DNA of 17,740 nucleotides. It comes from Achromobacter sp. (GTDB lineage: Bacteria; Pseudomonadota; Gammaproteobacteria; Burkholderiales; Burkholderiaceae_B). This document shows positions 1-6,646 of the stretch, in pieces (within the stretch, counting starts at the first letter, position 1; every line of letters begins with the position of its first letter). The notes beneath the pieces are model-generated. The model did no database searches, was not told the origin of the DNA, and worked only from the letters and a program-made list of their open reading frames with translations. The stretch lies in contig DMTA01000128.1 of NCBI GenBank assembly GCA_003454835.1, forward strand, positions 1-17,740. The letters run 5' to 3'. A program made the position numbers and the translations under genes.

Positions 1-74
1 AAAAACGCAAACCGGGCCGCCACCGTGCCCAACGCCTCAAGAACCCCGACCACCCGCCAAAAATCCCCCCTCCC

Positions 75-155
75 TTGCTAAGCAAGCAATCAACCGATCC
101 AAAACACACCCCTGCATTGCCCCATACGCAAAAGAATCCTGATTCAGCAATCAAC
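75..155. promoter_or_regulatory. Dyads and direct repeat upstream of the lipoprotein operon
   Basis: The 248 bases before the first gene hold no convincing ORF. A 10-base direct repeat AGCAATCAAC occurs at 85-94 and 146-155. Each copy directly follows a dyad: TTGCT-A-AGCAA at 75-85 and GAATC-CT-GATTC at 134-145. The copies are 61 bases apart, close to six helical turns, as expected for a regulator binding one DNA face. No clear -35/-10 pair could be assigned. The regulatory role is inference. Confidence 0.3.
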
Positions 156-248
156 GTTTCTCTCCTTTGCTTCACGGGTCTTTCACGTTCGGTCGCCACC
201 ATGTCGGCCAGCGTAATACCCCCTTCATGAAAAAAGAGAAGAGAAGCA

Positions 249-2258
249 ATGCAGACATTGAATTGGAGAAGATGGTGCGCCATGTTGCTGGCGACCAGCG
301 TGTTGGCCGGCTGTGGAGGCGGCGATGACGATGACGACGAGGCCCCCGTGGCTCCGCCCACCCAGCCGCCCGTGACGACGCCGGGCGAGGCGAGCGTCGA
401 CAAAGTGCTGTTCGTCGGCGTCGACGGCCTCACCTACGACGCCCTGCGTCGCGGCGCTGCCGACAATACGCTCCCCAACCTGAGTCAACTGACCGTCACC
501 CGCGCCTGGACCGGCGGCGTGAACGGCTCCGTCACTCAACAGCCCACACTGTCAGCGCCCGGCTGGGCCACCCTGCTCACCAGCCAATGGGCCGACGTGC
601 ACGGCGTGCGTTCCAATGCGAAAGGCCAGGGCATGAAAGCCCCCAGCCTCTTCCAACGCATCAAAACCGCCCAACCCGACGCCCGCACCGCCGGCGCCTT
701 CAACTCGCCCGTTCTCGCCAGCCTCCTTGGCACCGACCGCGACGCCGGCTACGTACAGACGCTGACCGACTGCGCCGGCGCAGACGACTGCGTCGCCTCC
801 CAAGCCCGCGACCGCATCGCCGAAGGTTACGACGTCGTCGTCGCCCAATTCGGCGCGCCCGAACGCGTCGCTGCCGAAAACGGCTTCGGCACCACCTACG
901 ACGCCGTCATCCGCCAGACCGACGCCGCCCTGGGCGTCCTGATCAAGCAACTGGCCGACCGCCGCGCCGCCCATCCCAACGAAAACTGGCTCATGGTCGT
1001 TGCATCCAGCCACGGCCTAGACAAGACCGGCGGCAGCGACGGCCTGCCGTTCTCCCCCAACAAGACCATCCTCCTCGCCGCCAATCAGCCCGTGCTACTC
1101 GGCGGCAGCGCCGATGACGCTTCGTTTGACGGCGTATGGGACACCAATTGGTACGCGCTGCCCAGCGCCGCCGACATCGCGCCCACCGTCCTCTCGCACC
1201 TGGCCGCATTGCCCCAGGCGGACGACTACGACATGGCCGGCACCGCGCTCTCCGAGCCGCTCGCGCTGCGCCGCGTCTCCACCCGCACCGCCATGGACAA
1301 CAAGAGCGTCACCGTCAGCTGGGTGCGCGTCGGCGAACCCGCCGGCGACATCGTCGTCAGCCGCGACGGCAAGGAGGTCGCACGCCTGCCCGGCACCGCC
1401 ACGGAATACGTCGACACCGGCTTCACCTTCGATGTCGAAGGCGTGCATGAACTGGCCTACAGCGTCTCCGCCGGCCGCGCCGTCAGCGCCGCCCGCGCTT
1501 CGGTCGTCTACACCAAACCCATCCTGCTGCTGCCCTCCCTGCGCACCGGCCTCACCATGTTCTTCCCGTTTGACGGTGACGTGACCGACAAGGCGGCGGG
1601 CGGCGGCGCCATCACCCCGTACGACGGTGTCCAGGCCCCGGCCTACGCCGACCCTGGCATGTACGGCAAAAGCTTCCGCAACGAACGCAGCGCGGCCGCC
1701 CTGGGCGCCTTCAAGCTCGACTACCCCGCAGGCCTCTTGGACAGCGTGCAGGCGTTCACCATCGGCTTCTGGTATCAGTCCGACGGCACCGCCAACGACC
1801 GCTCGATCCTGGGCAACAAAGACTACAACTCCGGCGCCAACCCCGGCATCACCATCGCCCAGTGGGCTGGCCCGGAACTGCGCTTCAACCTTGCCGGCGG
1901 TTCTCGCGTCGACATCGAAGGCGTCAAGTTCACCGCCAACAAGCCCGTCTACATCGCCATGTCCGTCAACAAGACGACCAAGACCATGGTCGCCTACCGC
2001 TACGACAGCGAACTCGGCTTCACGCGGCTTAACAAAGCCACCGGCACCGTCAACCTCGCGCAGATCGCCGGCGTCTTCGGCCCGCATATCGGCCTGAACG
2101 AAGACGGCAAGGGCACCTACGGCATCTGCTGCGCCGGCACCAAGGGCCCCTACACGATGGTTTTCGATGACCTGGCCTTCTGGTCGCGCGAGTTGACCGA
2201 GGCAGAAGTGAAGTCCCTCGCCATGTCCGGCAAGTCCGTCTCCGAACTGTTTCCCTGA
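249..2258 (+). CDS. Alkaline-phosphatase-superfamily lipoprotein with C-terminal LamG domain
   Basis: A 669-residue exported lipoprotein. A lipoprotein signal peptide ends at LAGC, with Cys22 as the lipid anchor, followed by GGGDDDDD. Residues about 51-330 look like the type I phosphodiesterase/nucleotide pyrophosphatase fold: VGVDG with Asp59, the nucleophile region PTLSAPGWATLLT with Ser102, TDAALG at 224-229, and SSHG at 253-256 where SDHG is expected. Residues about 340-425 resemble a fibronectin-III-like domain. Residues about 435-665 resemble a LamG/concanavalin sugar-binding domain (FPFDGDVTD, FTIGFWYQ, DDLAFWSREL). The expected metal ligands are partly missing: Gly202 and Ala209 stand where Asp and His are usual, and Ser254 where Asp is usual. 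It may therefore bind rather than hydrolyse. The purine-rich GAGAAGAGAAG before ATG serves as ribosome binding site. The next lipoprotein gene follows after 21 bases, so the two are probably one operon. The fold is fairly sure; substrate and activity are unknown. Confidence 0.8.
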   Translation: MQTLNWRRWCAMLLATSVLAGCGGGDDDDDEAPVAPPTQPPVTTPGEASVDKVLFVGVDGLTYDALRRGAADNTLPNLSQLTVTRAWTGGVNGSVTQQPTLSAPGWATLLTSQWADVHGVRSNAKGQGMKAPSLFQRIKTAQPDARTAGAFNSPVLASLLGTDRDAGYVQTLTDCAGADDCVASQARDRIAEGYDVVVAQFGAPERVAAENGFGTTYDAVIRQTDAALGVLIKQLADRRAAHPNENWLMVVASSHGLDKTGGSDGLPFSPNKTILLAANQPVLLGGSADDASFDGVWDTNWYALPSAADIAPTVLSHLAALPQADDYDMAGTALSEPLALRRVSTRTAMDNKSVTVSWVRVGEPAGDIVVSRDGKEVARLPGTATEYVDTGFTFDVEGVHELAYSVSAGRAVSAARASVVYTKPILLLPSLRTGLTMFFPFDGDVTDKAAGGGAITPYDGVQAPAYADPGMYGKSFRNERSAAALGAFKLDYPAGLLDSVQAFTIGFWYQSDGTANDRSILGNKDYNSGANPGITIAQWAGPELRFNLAGGSRVDIEGVKFTANKPVYIAMSVNKTTKTMVAYRYDSELGFTRLNKATGTVNLAQIAGVFGPHIGLNEDGKGTYGICCAGTKGPYTMVFDDLAFWSRELTEAEVKSLAMSGKSVSELFP

Positions 2259-2279
2259 TGTCCCAAGGATAGATACCCC

Positions 2280-3584
2280 ATGAGCAAGTCCATGATTTTG
2301 CGCGGTTTCCTGCGCGCCGGCGCGGTGCTGATGCTGACCGCCACCCTGGCCGCCTGCGGCGGCGGCGACGACGATGACGACGTCCAGCCGCCCGTCGCCG
2401 AGACCCCGGCGCCGCAGCCGGACCCGCATCCGGAACCCGAAACCCCACCGCGCAACACGGCCTATCTGCAGAAGAAGGCGGGCGACGTCATCCAGGTGCG
2501 CATCGAGGAGCTGCATCCCACCCAGGCCGCAATCGGCTACGACCAGATCTACTACAAGCTCGGCCGCTGGCAAGGCGACTTCGACCGCGCCACCTGGGCG
2601 GCCGACCCCGTGCTGCAACTGGACTACCTGAACCGAACCGTCGGTAAGAAGTTCGACGATTACTGCGAAGACGTCGGCGGCGCCGAGCGCGTGCAGAAGT
2701 TCCAGAGCATCGCCGAGGCGCGCGCCGCGCGCCTGGATCAGCCCAATACGTTCACCTGCAAGGACGCGCCGGGCACGAACACCGCCAACCTGAAGACGGT
2801 GATCGTGGGCTGGGACGGCAATCTGTACCTGACCGACGGCCACCATACGTTTTCGTCCCTGCGAGAGATCTTCGATGGCGGCCCGAAACTGCCTGTGTGG
2901 GTGAAGGTCGACGCCAACTACAGCGATCTTCCCTCTGCGACGGCCTTCTGGCAGCGCCTGGTGGACGAGCGCCGCGCGTGGCTGCGCGACGGCCAGAACC
3001 AGCCGATCACCGTCGACCAGTTGCCCACGCGCGTCGGACTGTCCAATGCGCAGGAGCCCGGCGGCATGCAGGAAGACCGCTACCGCTCGCTGGTGTATTT
3101 CACACGCGATATTGCCTACAGCAACGGCGACCTGCCTGAATTCGCGGAGTTCCTGTGGGGCGACTGGCTGCGCCGCCAGGCCGCAGCCGCGCAGCTGCAG
3201 GGCCTGGACCAGTACAAGATGCAGGCGCCGGCTACGCCTGCGGAAATCCTGGCGGTCAGCACGCTGAACAAGGACATCCTGCCCACCGGCGCCAACGACA
3301 GCTACGCCGCCGCCGTGCGCGATGCATCAGTAAAGATGAGCGCGTTGGCCGATACGGATATCGTGTTCGAAGACCGCAACGCCGCCAGCCTGGGCCGCAT
3401 CGTCCTGGAGGCCAACGCCGCCAGCGGCTCCGCCACCAAGACCGCGCGCGACACGCTGGAAGAACTGCCGCGCAACGACGTCAAGACGTCCGACGGCACG
3501 CCGCGCGGCGCGGGCAAGCTGTGGTTCGCGGTGAACTACCGCACTTGCGGCAAGCCCGCCGCCGGCACCTGCTGGGGCTGGTAA
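2280..3584 (+). CDS. ParB/Srx-like domain lipoprotein
   Basis: A 434-residue exported lipoprotein. The lipobox LAAC places the lipid on Cys26, followed by GGGDDDDD exactly as in the gene upstream, then a Pro-rich linker to about residue 58. The folded part begins with KKAGDVIQVRIEELHPTQAA (65-84) and carries the DGHHT motif at 186-190. Both are hallmarks of the ParB-like nuclease family usually called ParBc_2. Cytoplasmic ParB proteins bind CTP and DNA; exported members have no known role that I can name, so chromosome partitioning should not be assumed. Four Cys residues (129, 160 and two near the C-terminus) fit a periplasmic or surface site. The ribosome binding site AAGGA lies 11 bases before ATG. 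The gene is probably co-transcribed with the phosphatase-like lipoprotein and ends at a strong hairpin. Confidence 0.75.
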   Translation: MSKSMILRGFLRAGAVLMLTATLAACGGGDDDDDVQPPVAETPAPQPDPHPEPETPPRNTAYLQKKAGDVIQVRIEELHPTQAAIGYDQIYYKLGRWQGDFDRATWAADPVLQLDYLNRTVGKKFDDYCEDVGGAERVQKFQSIAEARAARLDQPNTFTCKDAPGTNTANLKTVIVGWDGNLYLTDGHHTFSSLREIFDGGPKLPVWVKVDANYSDLPSATAFWQRLVDERRAWLRDGQNQPITVDQLPTRVGLSNAQEPGGMQEDRYRSLVYFTRDIAYSNGDLPEFAEFLWGDWLRRQAAAAQLQGLDQYKMQAPATPAEILAVSTLNKDILPTGANDSYAAAVRDASVKMSALADTDIVFEDRNAASLGRIVLEANAASGSATKTARDTLEELPRNDVKTSDGTPRGAGKLWFAVNYRTCGKPAAGTCWGW

Positions 3585-3590
3585 CGTGAA

Positions 3591-3614
3591 AAAGGCCCGC
3601 GCGAGCGGGCCTTT
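3591..3614. terminator. Bidirectional rho-independent terminator
   Basis: A perfect 10-base-pair stem, AAAGGCCCGC (3591-3600) with GCGGGCCTTT (3605-3614), closes a GCGA loop. It lies 7 bases after the ParB-like gene and 21 bases beyond the stop of the convergent gene at 3635. The T run is longer on the minus strand (TTTTT) than on the plus strand (TTT), so it probably serves both genes. Confidence 0.85.
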
Positions 3615-3634
3615 CACATTGTGCGGTCAGCGCC

Positions 3635-4006
3635 TTAAAGCACTTCCTGCGTGTTCTCGGCCTTGGCCAATTGCTGCATCGCCAGGGCGACCTTCTTGGC
3701 GACTTCCAGGCGTTCGGCGGCCGACATGGCGTCGTATTCTTCCTTGGAAATGCCCAGGCTGGCCAGCGCCGCGTAGAACATCTTGTCTTCGATCGACATC
3801 CCGGCGTAGTCCAGGAATTCCTTTTCGGCCTGCGACGGCGCGGCCTGCGAGGCGCCGGACACGCCGCGGCCCATGGCCGAACGGTTGCGCTCGGTGGCAT
3901 CGGCAAATGCCGCTCGGAAGCGCTCGCCAGCATTGGCGTTGGCGTTGTTGGCGGCCGACGCGGGCTGGCCGGCGGCATTGATACCCAGGAAATTCACGCT
4001 GCTCAT
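3635..4006 (-). CDS. Small helical protein of unknown function
   Basis: I do not recognise this 123-residue protein. The first 60 residues are rich in Ala, Asn, Gln and Ser and look disordered (SAANNANANAGERFRAA). Residues about 63-123 are predicted helical by eye: SQAEKEFLDYAGMSIEDKMF, then LGISKEEYDAMSAAERLEVA. There is no signal peptide, membrane helix or Cys. The start is well supported by CTGGAGC about 6 bases before ATG. It is transcribed away from the GvpU-like gene, leaving a shared 171-base gap in which no clear promoter was seen, and it ends at the bidirectional terminator. Coding style matches its neighbours. It could be a cytoplasmic adaptor or secretion-associated protein, but that is a guess. 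Confidence 0.75.
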   Translation of the reverse strand: MSSVNFLGINAAGQPASAANNANANAGERFRAAFADATERNRSAMGRGVSGASQAAPSQAEKEFLDYAGMSIEDKMFYAALASLGISKEEYDAMSAAERLEVAKKVALAMQQLAKAENTQEVL

Positions 4007-4177
4007 GGATGCTCCAGAGGGATTGGCGGTCAGGGTGCCAACATACTCCCCGCCCGCACCGCCGGAAGACCGGGTCAGCCGCCCTAACCGGCCGTTTCTC
4101 CCCGGATTGCGGTCCGACCATTTTTAGCGCCCTTCGAGTATCTTGTGCCTCTCGCAAACCTTCCAGAGACCCTACTC

Positions 4178-4624
4178 ATGAGCATCGACACCCCCTCCGG
4201 CCAGCCCGCTGGCGCCGCGCCCGCTGCGGACGCCTTCCTGCAGTTCCTGGTCAACCTCGTCAACAACGGCAGCCAGATCGAAAGCATTGGCGTGACGTTG
4301 CAGATGGGCGGCATGCTGGTGTCCGGCTCGATCGTCTCGGGCGCCGAGTACTTCGACACCTTCGCGGCCAGCTTCTCCGGCTCACTGGCATCGCTGGACC
4401 CCGACACGCGCCAGACCGTGCACGCCTCGCTGGCCGAGCTGGGCGACGTGTTCCGCCTGCCTCAGCCCGTCGACCCGCTGCCCAACTACATTCACCTGGC
4501 CGACGCCCTGTTCTTCACCGCCGACGGCACGCCCATCGCCGGACAGCCGACCCTGTGGCGCGGCCGCACCAGCGCCGTGGACGGGTTCATCCTGGGCCGT
4601 CTGCAGTCCGAGGCCTCGGCCTGA
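4178..4624 (+). CDS. gvpU: GvpU-family gas vesicle accessory-like protein
   Basis: A 148-residue soluble protein. From memory of Bacillus megaterium GvpU, three blocks match in order: a ligand-free beta segment (IGVTLQMGGMLVSGSIVSGAEYF, roughly residues 37-59), YIHLADALFF, and the C-terminal LWRGRTSAVDGFILGRL. In B. megaterium GvpU influences gas vesicle clustering. No gas vesicle structural gene (gvpA, gvpC, gvpF/L) is in this window and this bacterial group is not known to float, so the native role here is probably different. ATG 4178 is chosen over the in-frame start at 4145 because the family match begins just after it and AGAGAC precedes it; the longer form would add 11 unrelated residues. 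The pentapeptide-repeat gene begins 5 bases after the stop, suggesting an operon. Confidence 0.75.
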   Translation: MSIDTPSGQPAGAAPAADAFLQFLVNLVNNGSQIESIGVTLQMGGMLVSGSIVSGAEYFDTFAASFSGSLASLDPDTRQTVHASLAELGDVFRLPQPVDPLPNYIHLADALFFTADGTPIAGQPTLWRGRTSAVDGFILGRLQSEASA

Positions 4625-4629
4625 TCCGC

Positions 4630-5325
4630 ATGACGCAATCTGTTTTTCCGCCGATCGAGGGCCAGGACATCGACCGCAAGGCCATGCAGGCCCTCATCGA
4701 GACGGCTGCGGGCAAGGCGCTTTCGTTCGTCGATTGCGACTTCAAAGAGGCGGATTTTTCCCGCCTGGAACTGCGCGGCTTCCAGTTCAGCGGCTGCGCG
4801 ATAGCGGGCGCCTCGTTTCAGGGCGCGGATCTGACCGACAGCCAATGGCTGCGTTGCCGCGGCGGATCAGCCAGCTTTGCGTCCGCGGACGCCAGCGAGG
4901 CCACGTTTCAGAACTGCGACCTGAACAACGCCAATTGGCGCCGCGCGCGGCTGGCCAGCGCGCGGTTCCGGTCGTGCAAGCTGACCGGATCGGATTTCGA
5001 TGGCATTGCGTGCCTGGGCTGGTCGCTCGAGGAATGCCTGCTGGTCGGCGCGCTGCTTCGCGGCGTGTCGTTTCGCAAGTGCAATCTGCTGCAACTTGAC
5101 TTCTCGGACGCCGACCTGTCGGGAAGCGATTTCCGCGAGACCATCTTTCACGGCGGCAGCCTGCGTAATGCCACGTTGAAGAACGTCCACTTCGAAGGCG
5201 CGGACTTGCGGGAAGCGGACCTTGGCGGATTGGATCTGACGGCGGCCGCCCGGCTGGCGGGCGCGACGATTTCCAAGACCCAGGCGGCGGCGTTGCTGGC
5301 CGAGTTGCGCATCAGCGTGGTTTGA
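4630..5325 (+). CDS. Pentapeptide-repeat protein
   Basis: A 231-residue protein built mostly of A(D/N)LXX/F-type pentapeptides from about residue 34 to 205, for example FVDCDFKEADFSRLELRGF, FQGADLTDSQW and FEGADLREADLGGLDL. Such repeats fold as a right-handed quadrilateral beta helix. The ending (LAGATISKTQAAALLAELRI) is a common C-terminal cap in this family. It is like Qnr/MfpA proteins in layout, but I see no basis for claiming gyrase protection or quinolone resistance. The start at ATG 4630 is supported by the onset of similarity and by the 5-base gap from the gvpU-like stop; the same frame is open upstream but overlaps that gene. The ribosome binding site is weak, so translation may depend on the upstream gene. 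Target unknown. Confidence 0.85.
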   Translation: MTQSVFPPIEGQDIDRKAMQALIETAAGKALSFVDCDFKEADFSRLELRGFQFSGCAIAGASFQGADLTDSQWLRCRGGSASFASADASEATFQNCDLNNANWRRARLASARFRSCKLTGSDFDGIACLGWSLEECLLVGALLRGVSFRKCNLLQLDFSDADLSGSDFRETIFHGGSLRNATLKNVHFEGADLREADLGGLDLTAAARLAGATISKTQAAALLAELRISVV

Positions 5326-5365
5326 CGCGGTGCTGACGCGGCCCGGCTTGGCGGACCTGCAGCCA

Positions 5366-5390
5366 GCGATGCCGCCACGGCCTGCATCGC
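5366..5390. terminator. Stem-loop in the convergent gap, possible terminator
   Basis: GCGATGC (5366-5372) and GCATCGC (5384-5390) form a 7-base-pair stem with an 11-base loop. It lies midway in the 76 bases between the convergent pentapeptide-repeat and tag genes. No T run follows on either strand, so termination here is only suggested by position. Confidence 0.3.
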
Positions 5391-5401
5391 CGCGCATTGC
5401 T

Positions 5402-6136
5402 TCAGCCCGGCCGCCGGAAGTACGTGCGCGCCGCCTCGATCTGCCCATGGCAGACGCAGCCGCTCATGTGCTCGTTCACCATGCCCACGGCCTGCATGAA
5501 GGCATGCATGGTGGTCGGGCCCACGAACGTCCAGCCGCGCCGCTTCAGCGCCCGCGAGAGTTCTTTCGACGCCTTGGACGTGGGATTGTTGTCCCAATAA
5601 TGCCGGTCCACCACCGCCGGACGATCCTGCGGCGGCGGCTCATGCGACCATAGCCAGCCGGCCAGCGAGCCGGTCTCGTCGGCCAGTTCGCGCGCACGCT
5701 GCGCGTTGTTGATGGCCGACACGATCTTGGCGCGGTTGCGCACAATGTCCGCATTGGTCATCAGGCGCTCGACGTCGCGCTCGGAATAGCGCGCCACCCG
5801 TTCCATGTCGAAATCGTCAAAGGCCTCGCGAAACGCCTCGCGCTTGCGCAGGATGGTGATCCACGCCATGCCGGCCTGAAAGCCTTCCAGACAGATTTTT
5901 TCGAACAGGCGCCGGTCGTCCACGACCGGCCGGCCCCATTCATGATCGTGATAGTCCGGCATGGAGGGCTGCCAGAAGCAACGCGGCTTGCCATGGTCGT
6001 CGACGATCAGGCCGGTGTCGGGAATGCCGGCGGCCGGGTCGGTGATGTCCGGATTGCTGCGGTCCGGGTTGCTGGTGTCCGGGTTGCCGACTTCCGGGCT
6101 GCCCCGATGTCCGGCATTCTGCGCGACAGCACTCAT
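5402..6136 (-). CDS. tag: DNA-3-methyladenine glycosylase I
   Basis: The enzyme removes 3-methyladenine from alkylated DNA as the first step of base excision repair in the cytoplasm. The 244-residue product matches E. coli Tag (187 residues) from residue 50 on. Zinc ligands are visible as Cys53, His63, His223 and Cys227 (PRCFW, YHDHEWG, NEHMSGC). The ICLEGFQAGMAWITIL block contains the presumed catalytic/base-recognition Glu84. KRRGWTFVGPTTMHAFMQA is also conserved. The N-terminal 45 residues are extra, made of imperfect SNPDR-like repeats, and probably disordered. Start ATG 6136 overlaps the TGA of the upstream LprI-like gene (ATGA), pointing to coupled translation. No later Met keeps Cys53, so the extension is probably real unless a GTG at about residue 45 is used. 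Confidence 0.93.
   Translation of the reverse strand: MSAVAQNAGHRGSPEVGNPDTSNPDRSNPDITDPAAGIPDTGLIVDDHGKPRCFWQPSMPDYHDHEWGRPVVDDRRLFEKICLEGFQAGMAWITILRKREAFREAFDDFDMERVARYSERDVERLMTNADIVRNRAKIVSAINNAQRARELADETGSLAGWLWSHEPPPQDRPAVVDRHYWDNNPTSKASKELSRALKRRGWTFVGPTTMHAFMQAVGMVNEHMSGCVCHGQIEAARTYFRRPG
6044..6103 (-). repeat. 15-base minisatellite inside tag
   Basis: Four tandem 15-base units (6044-6058, 6059-6073, 6074-6088, 6089-6103) share the core TCCGG(G/A)(T/C)TGC(C/T). Read on the minus strand they encode repeats of the type GNPDT, SNPDR, SNPDI. The unit length keeps the frame, so gain or loss of copies would only lengthen or shorten the N-terminal tail of the glycosylase. Confidence 0.8.
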
Positions 6137-6537
6137 GGCTTGCGCGGCACCGGGCAGCTCGTGTCGCCTTCCTCGCACGCCAGATGCGCGCGCAATTCCT
6201 TGGTCCGGGCCTTCGTGAGCTTGTCCAGGCACATGCTCAACACCATCGGATAGGCGCTGCCGCCCGTCACGCCTGTCGACGAAAACGCGCATTCGGCATC
6301 GCGAAAGAACAGCCACGCTTTCTGCGCCGCCTGCAGTTGCGTCAAGGCGTCCTTGCTGTTCTTCAGCCGCTCCGTCGCTTCCTTGTACGCAGCGTTCAAC
6401 TCGGCGTCGGACTGGCGATACGCCTGATCCGCGCACAGGTTCATGTCGGTCTGGGTGGCCGCCTGGTCACACTTGAGCACTTGGGCCTGCGCCCCCGCTG
6501 CAAGCAGGAGCGCTGCGGCGGCAAACACGATACGCAT
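6133..6537 (-). CDS. LprI-like (DUF1311) secreted protein
   Basis: A 134-residue precursor with a clear Sec signal peptide ending AGAQA (cut near residue 18). The mature part has six Cys (23, 35, 83, 103, 121, 128), enough for three disulfides. It also has the family hallmarks AELNAAYKEA and QKAWLFFRDAEC (72-83). LprI of Mycobacterium tuberculosis inhibits lysozyme; most members of the family are uncharacterised, so lysozyme inhibition is a reasonable but unproven guess for this periplasmic protein. The start is firmly set by GGAGGA about 6 bases before ATG 6537. The longer open frame upstream crosses the divergent metallophosphoesterase gene and is rejected. Its TGA overlaps the tag start. 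Confidence 0.85.
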   Translation of the reverse strand: MRIVFAAAALLLAAGAQAQVLKCDQAATQTDMNLCADQAYRQSDAELNAAYKEATERLKNSKDALTQLQAAQKAWLFFRDAECAFSSTGVTGGSAYPMVLSMCLDKLTKARTKELRAHLACEEGDTSCPVPRKP

Positions 6538-6550
6538 GGGAATTCCTCCT

Positions 6551-6585
6551 TTTGGGGTGGGTTTGGGGTGGTCAACGCATGGGGG
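6551..6585 (+). repeat. G-rich direct repeat between divergent genes
   Basis: TTTGGGGTGG is repeated at 6551-6560 and 6562-6571, an 11-base period, directly upstream of the ribosome binding site of the LprI-like gene. A GGGGG run follows at 6581-6585. The plus strand thus has four G tracts (GGGG, GGG, GGGG, GGGGG) within 32 bases, enough in principle for a G-quadruplex with one long loop. It sits in the 109-base gap shared by the LprI-like gene and the metallophosphoesterase, where promoters for both must lie. Confidence 0.45.
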
Positions 6586-6646
6586 AAAGTGTCGCATGGA
6601 AGCCGGCGAGGCGCAGCGCGGCTGTCCGTCGCCTAAGATAGCCCCC

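Noticed and set aside
1095..2846. 583-residue open frame on the minus strand across both lipoprotein genes
   Set aside because: It is a GC-driven shadow: Gly/Ala/Val-rich, no domain or ribosome binding site, and it overlaps two genes with clear signal peptides and domains on the other strand.
4009..4629. N-terminal extension of the pentapeptide-repeat frame
   Set aside because: It is Arg/Pro-rich shadow sequence over the gvpU-like gene; repeats and family similarity begin only after ATG 4630.
4630..5325. Calling the pentapeptide-repeat protein a quinolone-resistance (Qnr) protein
   Set aside because: The repeat fold alone is shared by many unrelated proteins and no Qnr-specific loop could be identified.
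6137..6436. Upstream extension of the tag frame
   Set aside because: It overlaps the LprI-like gene in another frame, and the ATGA junction at 6133-6136 gives a natural coupled start.
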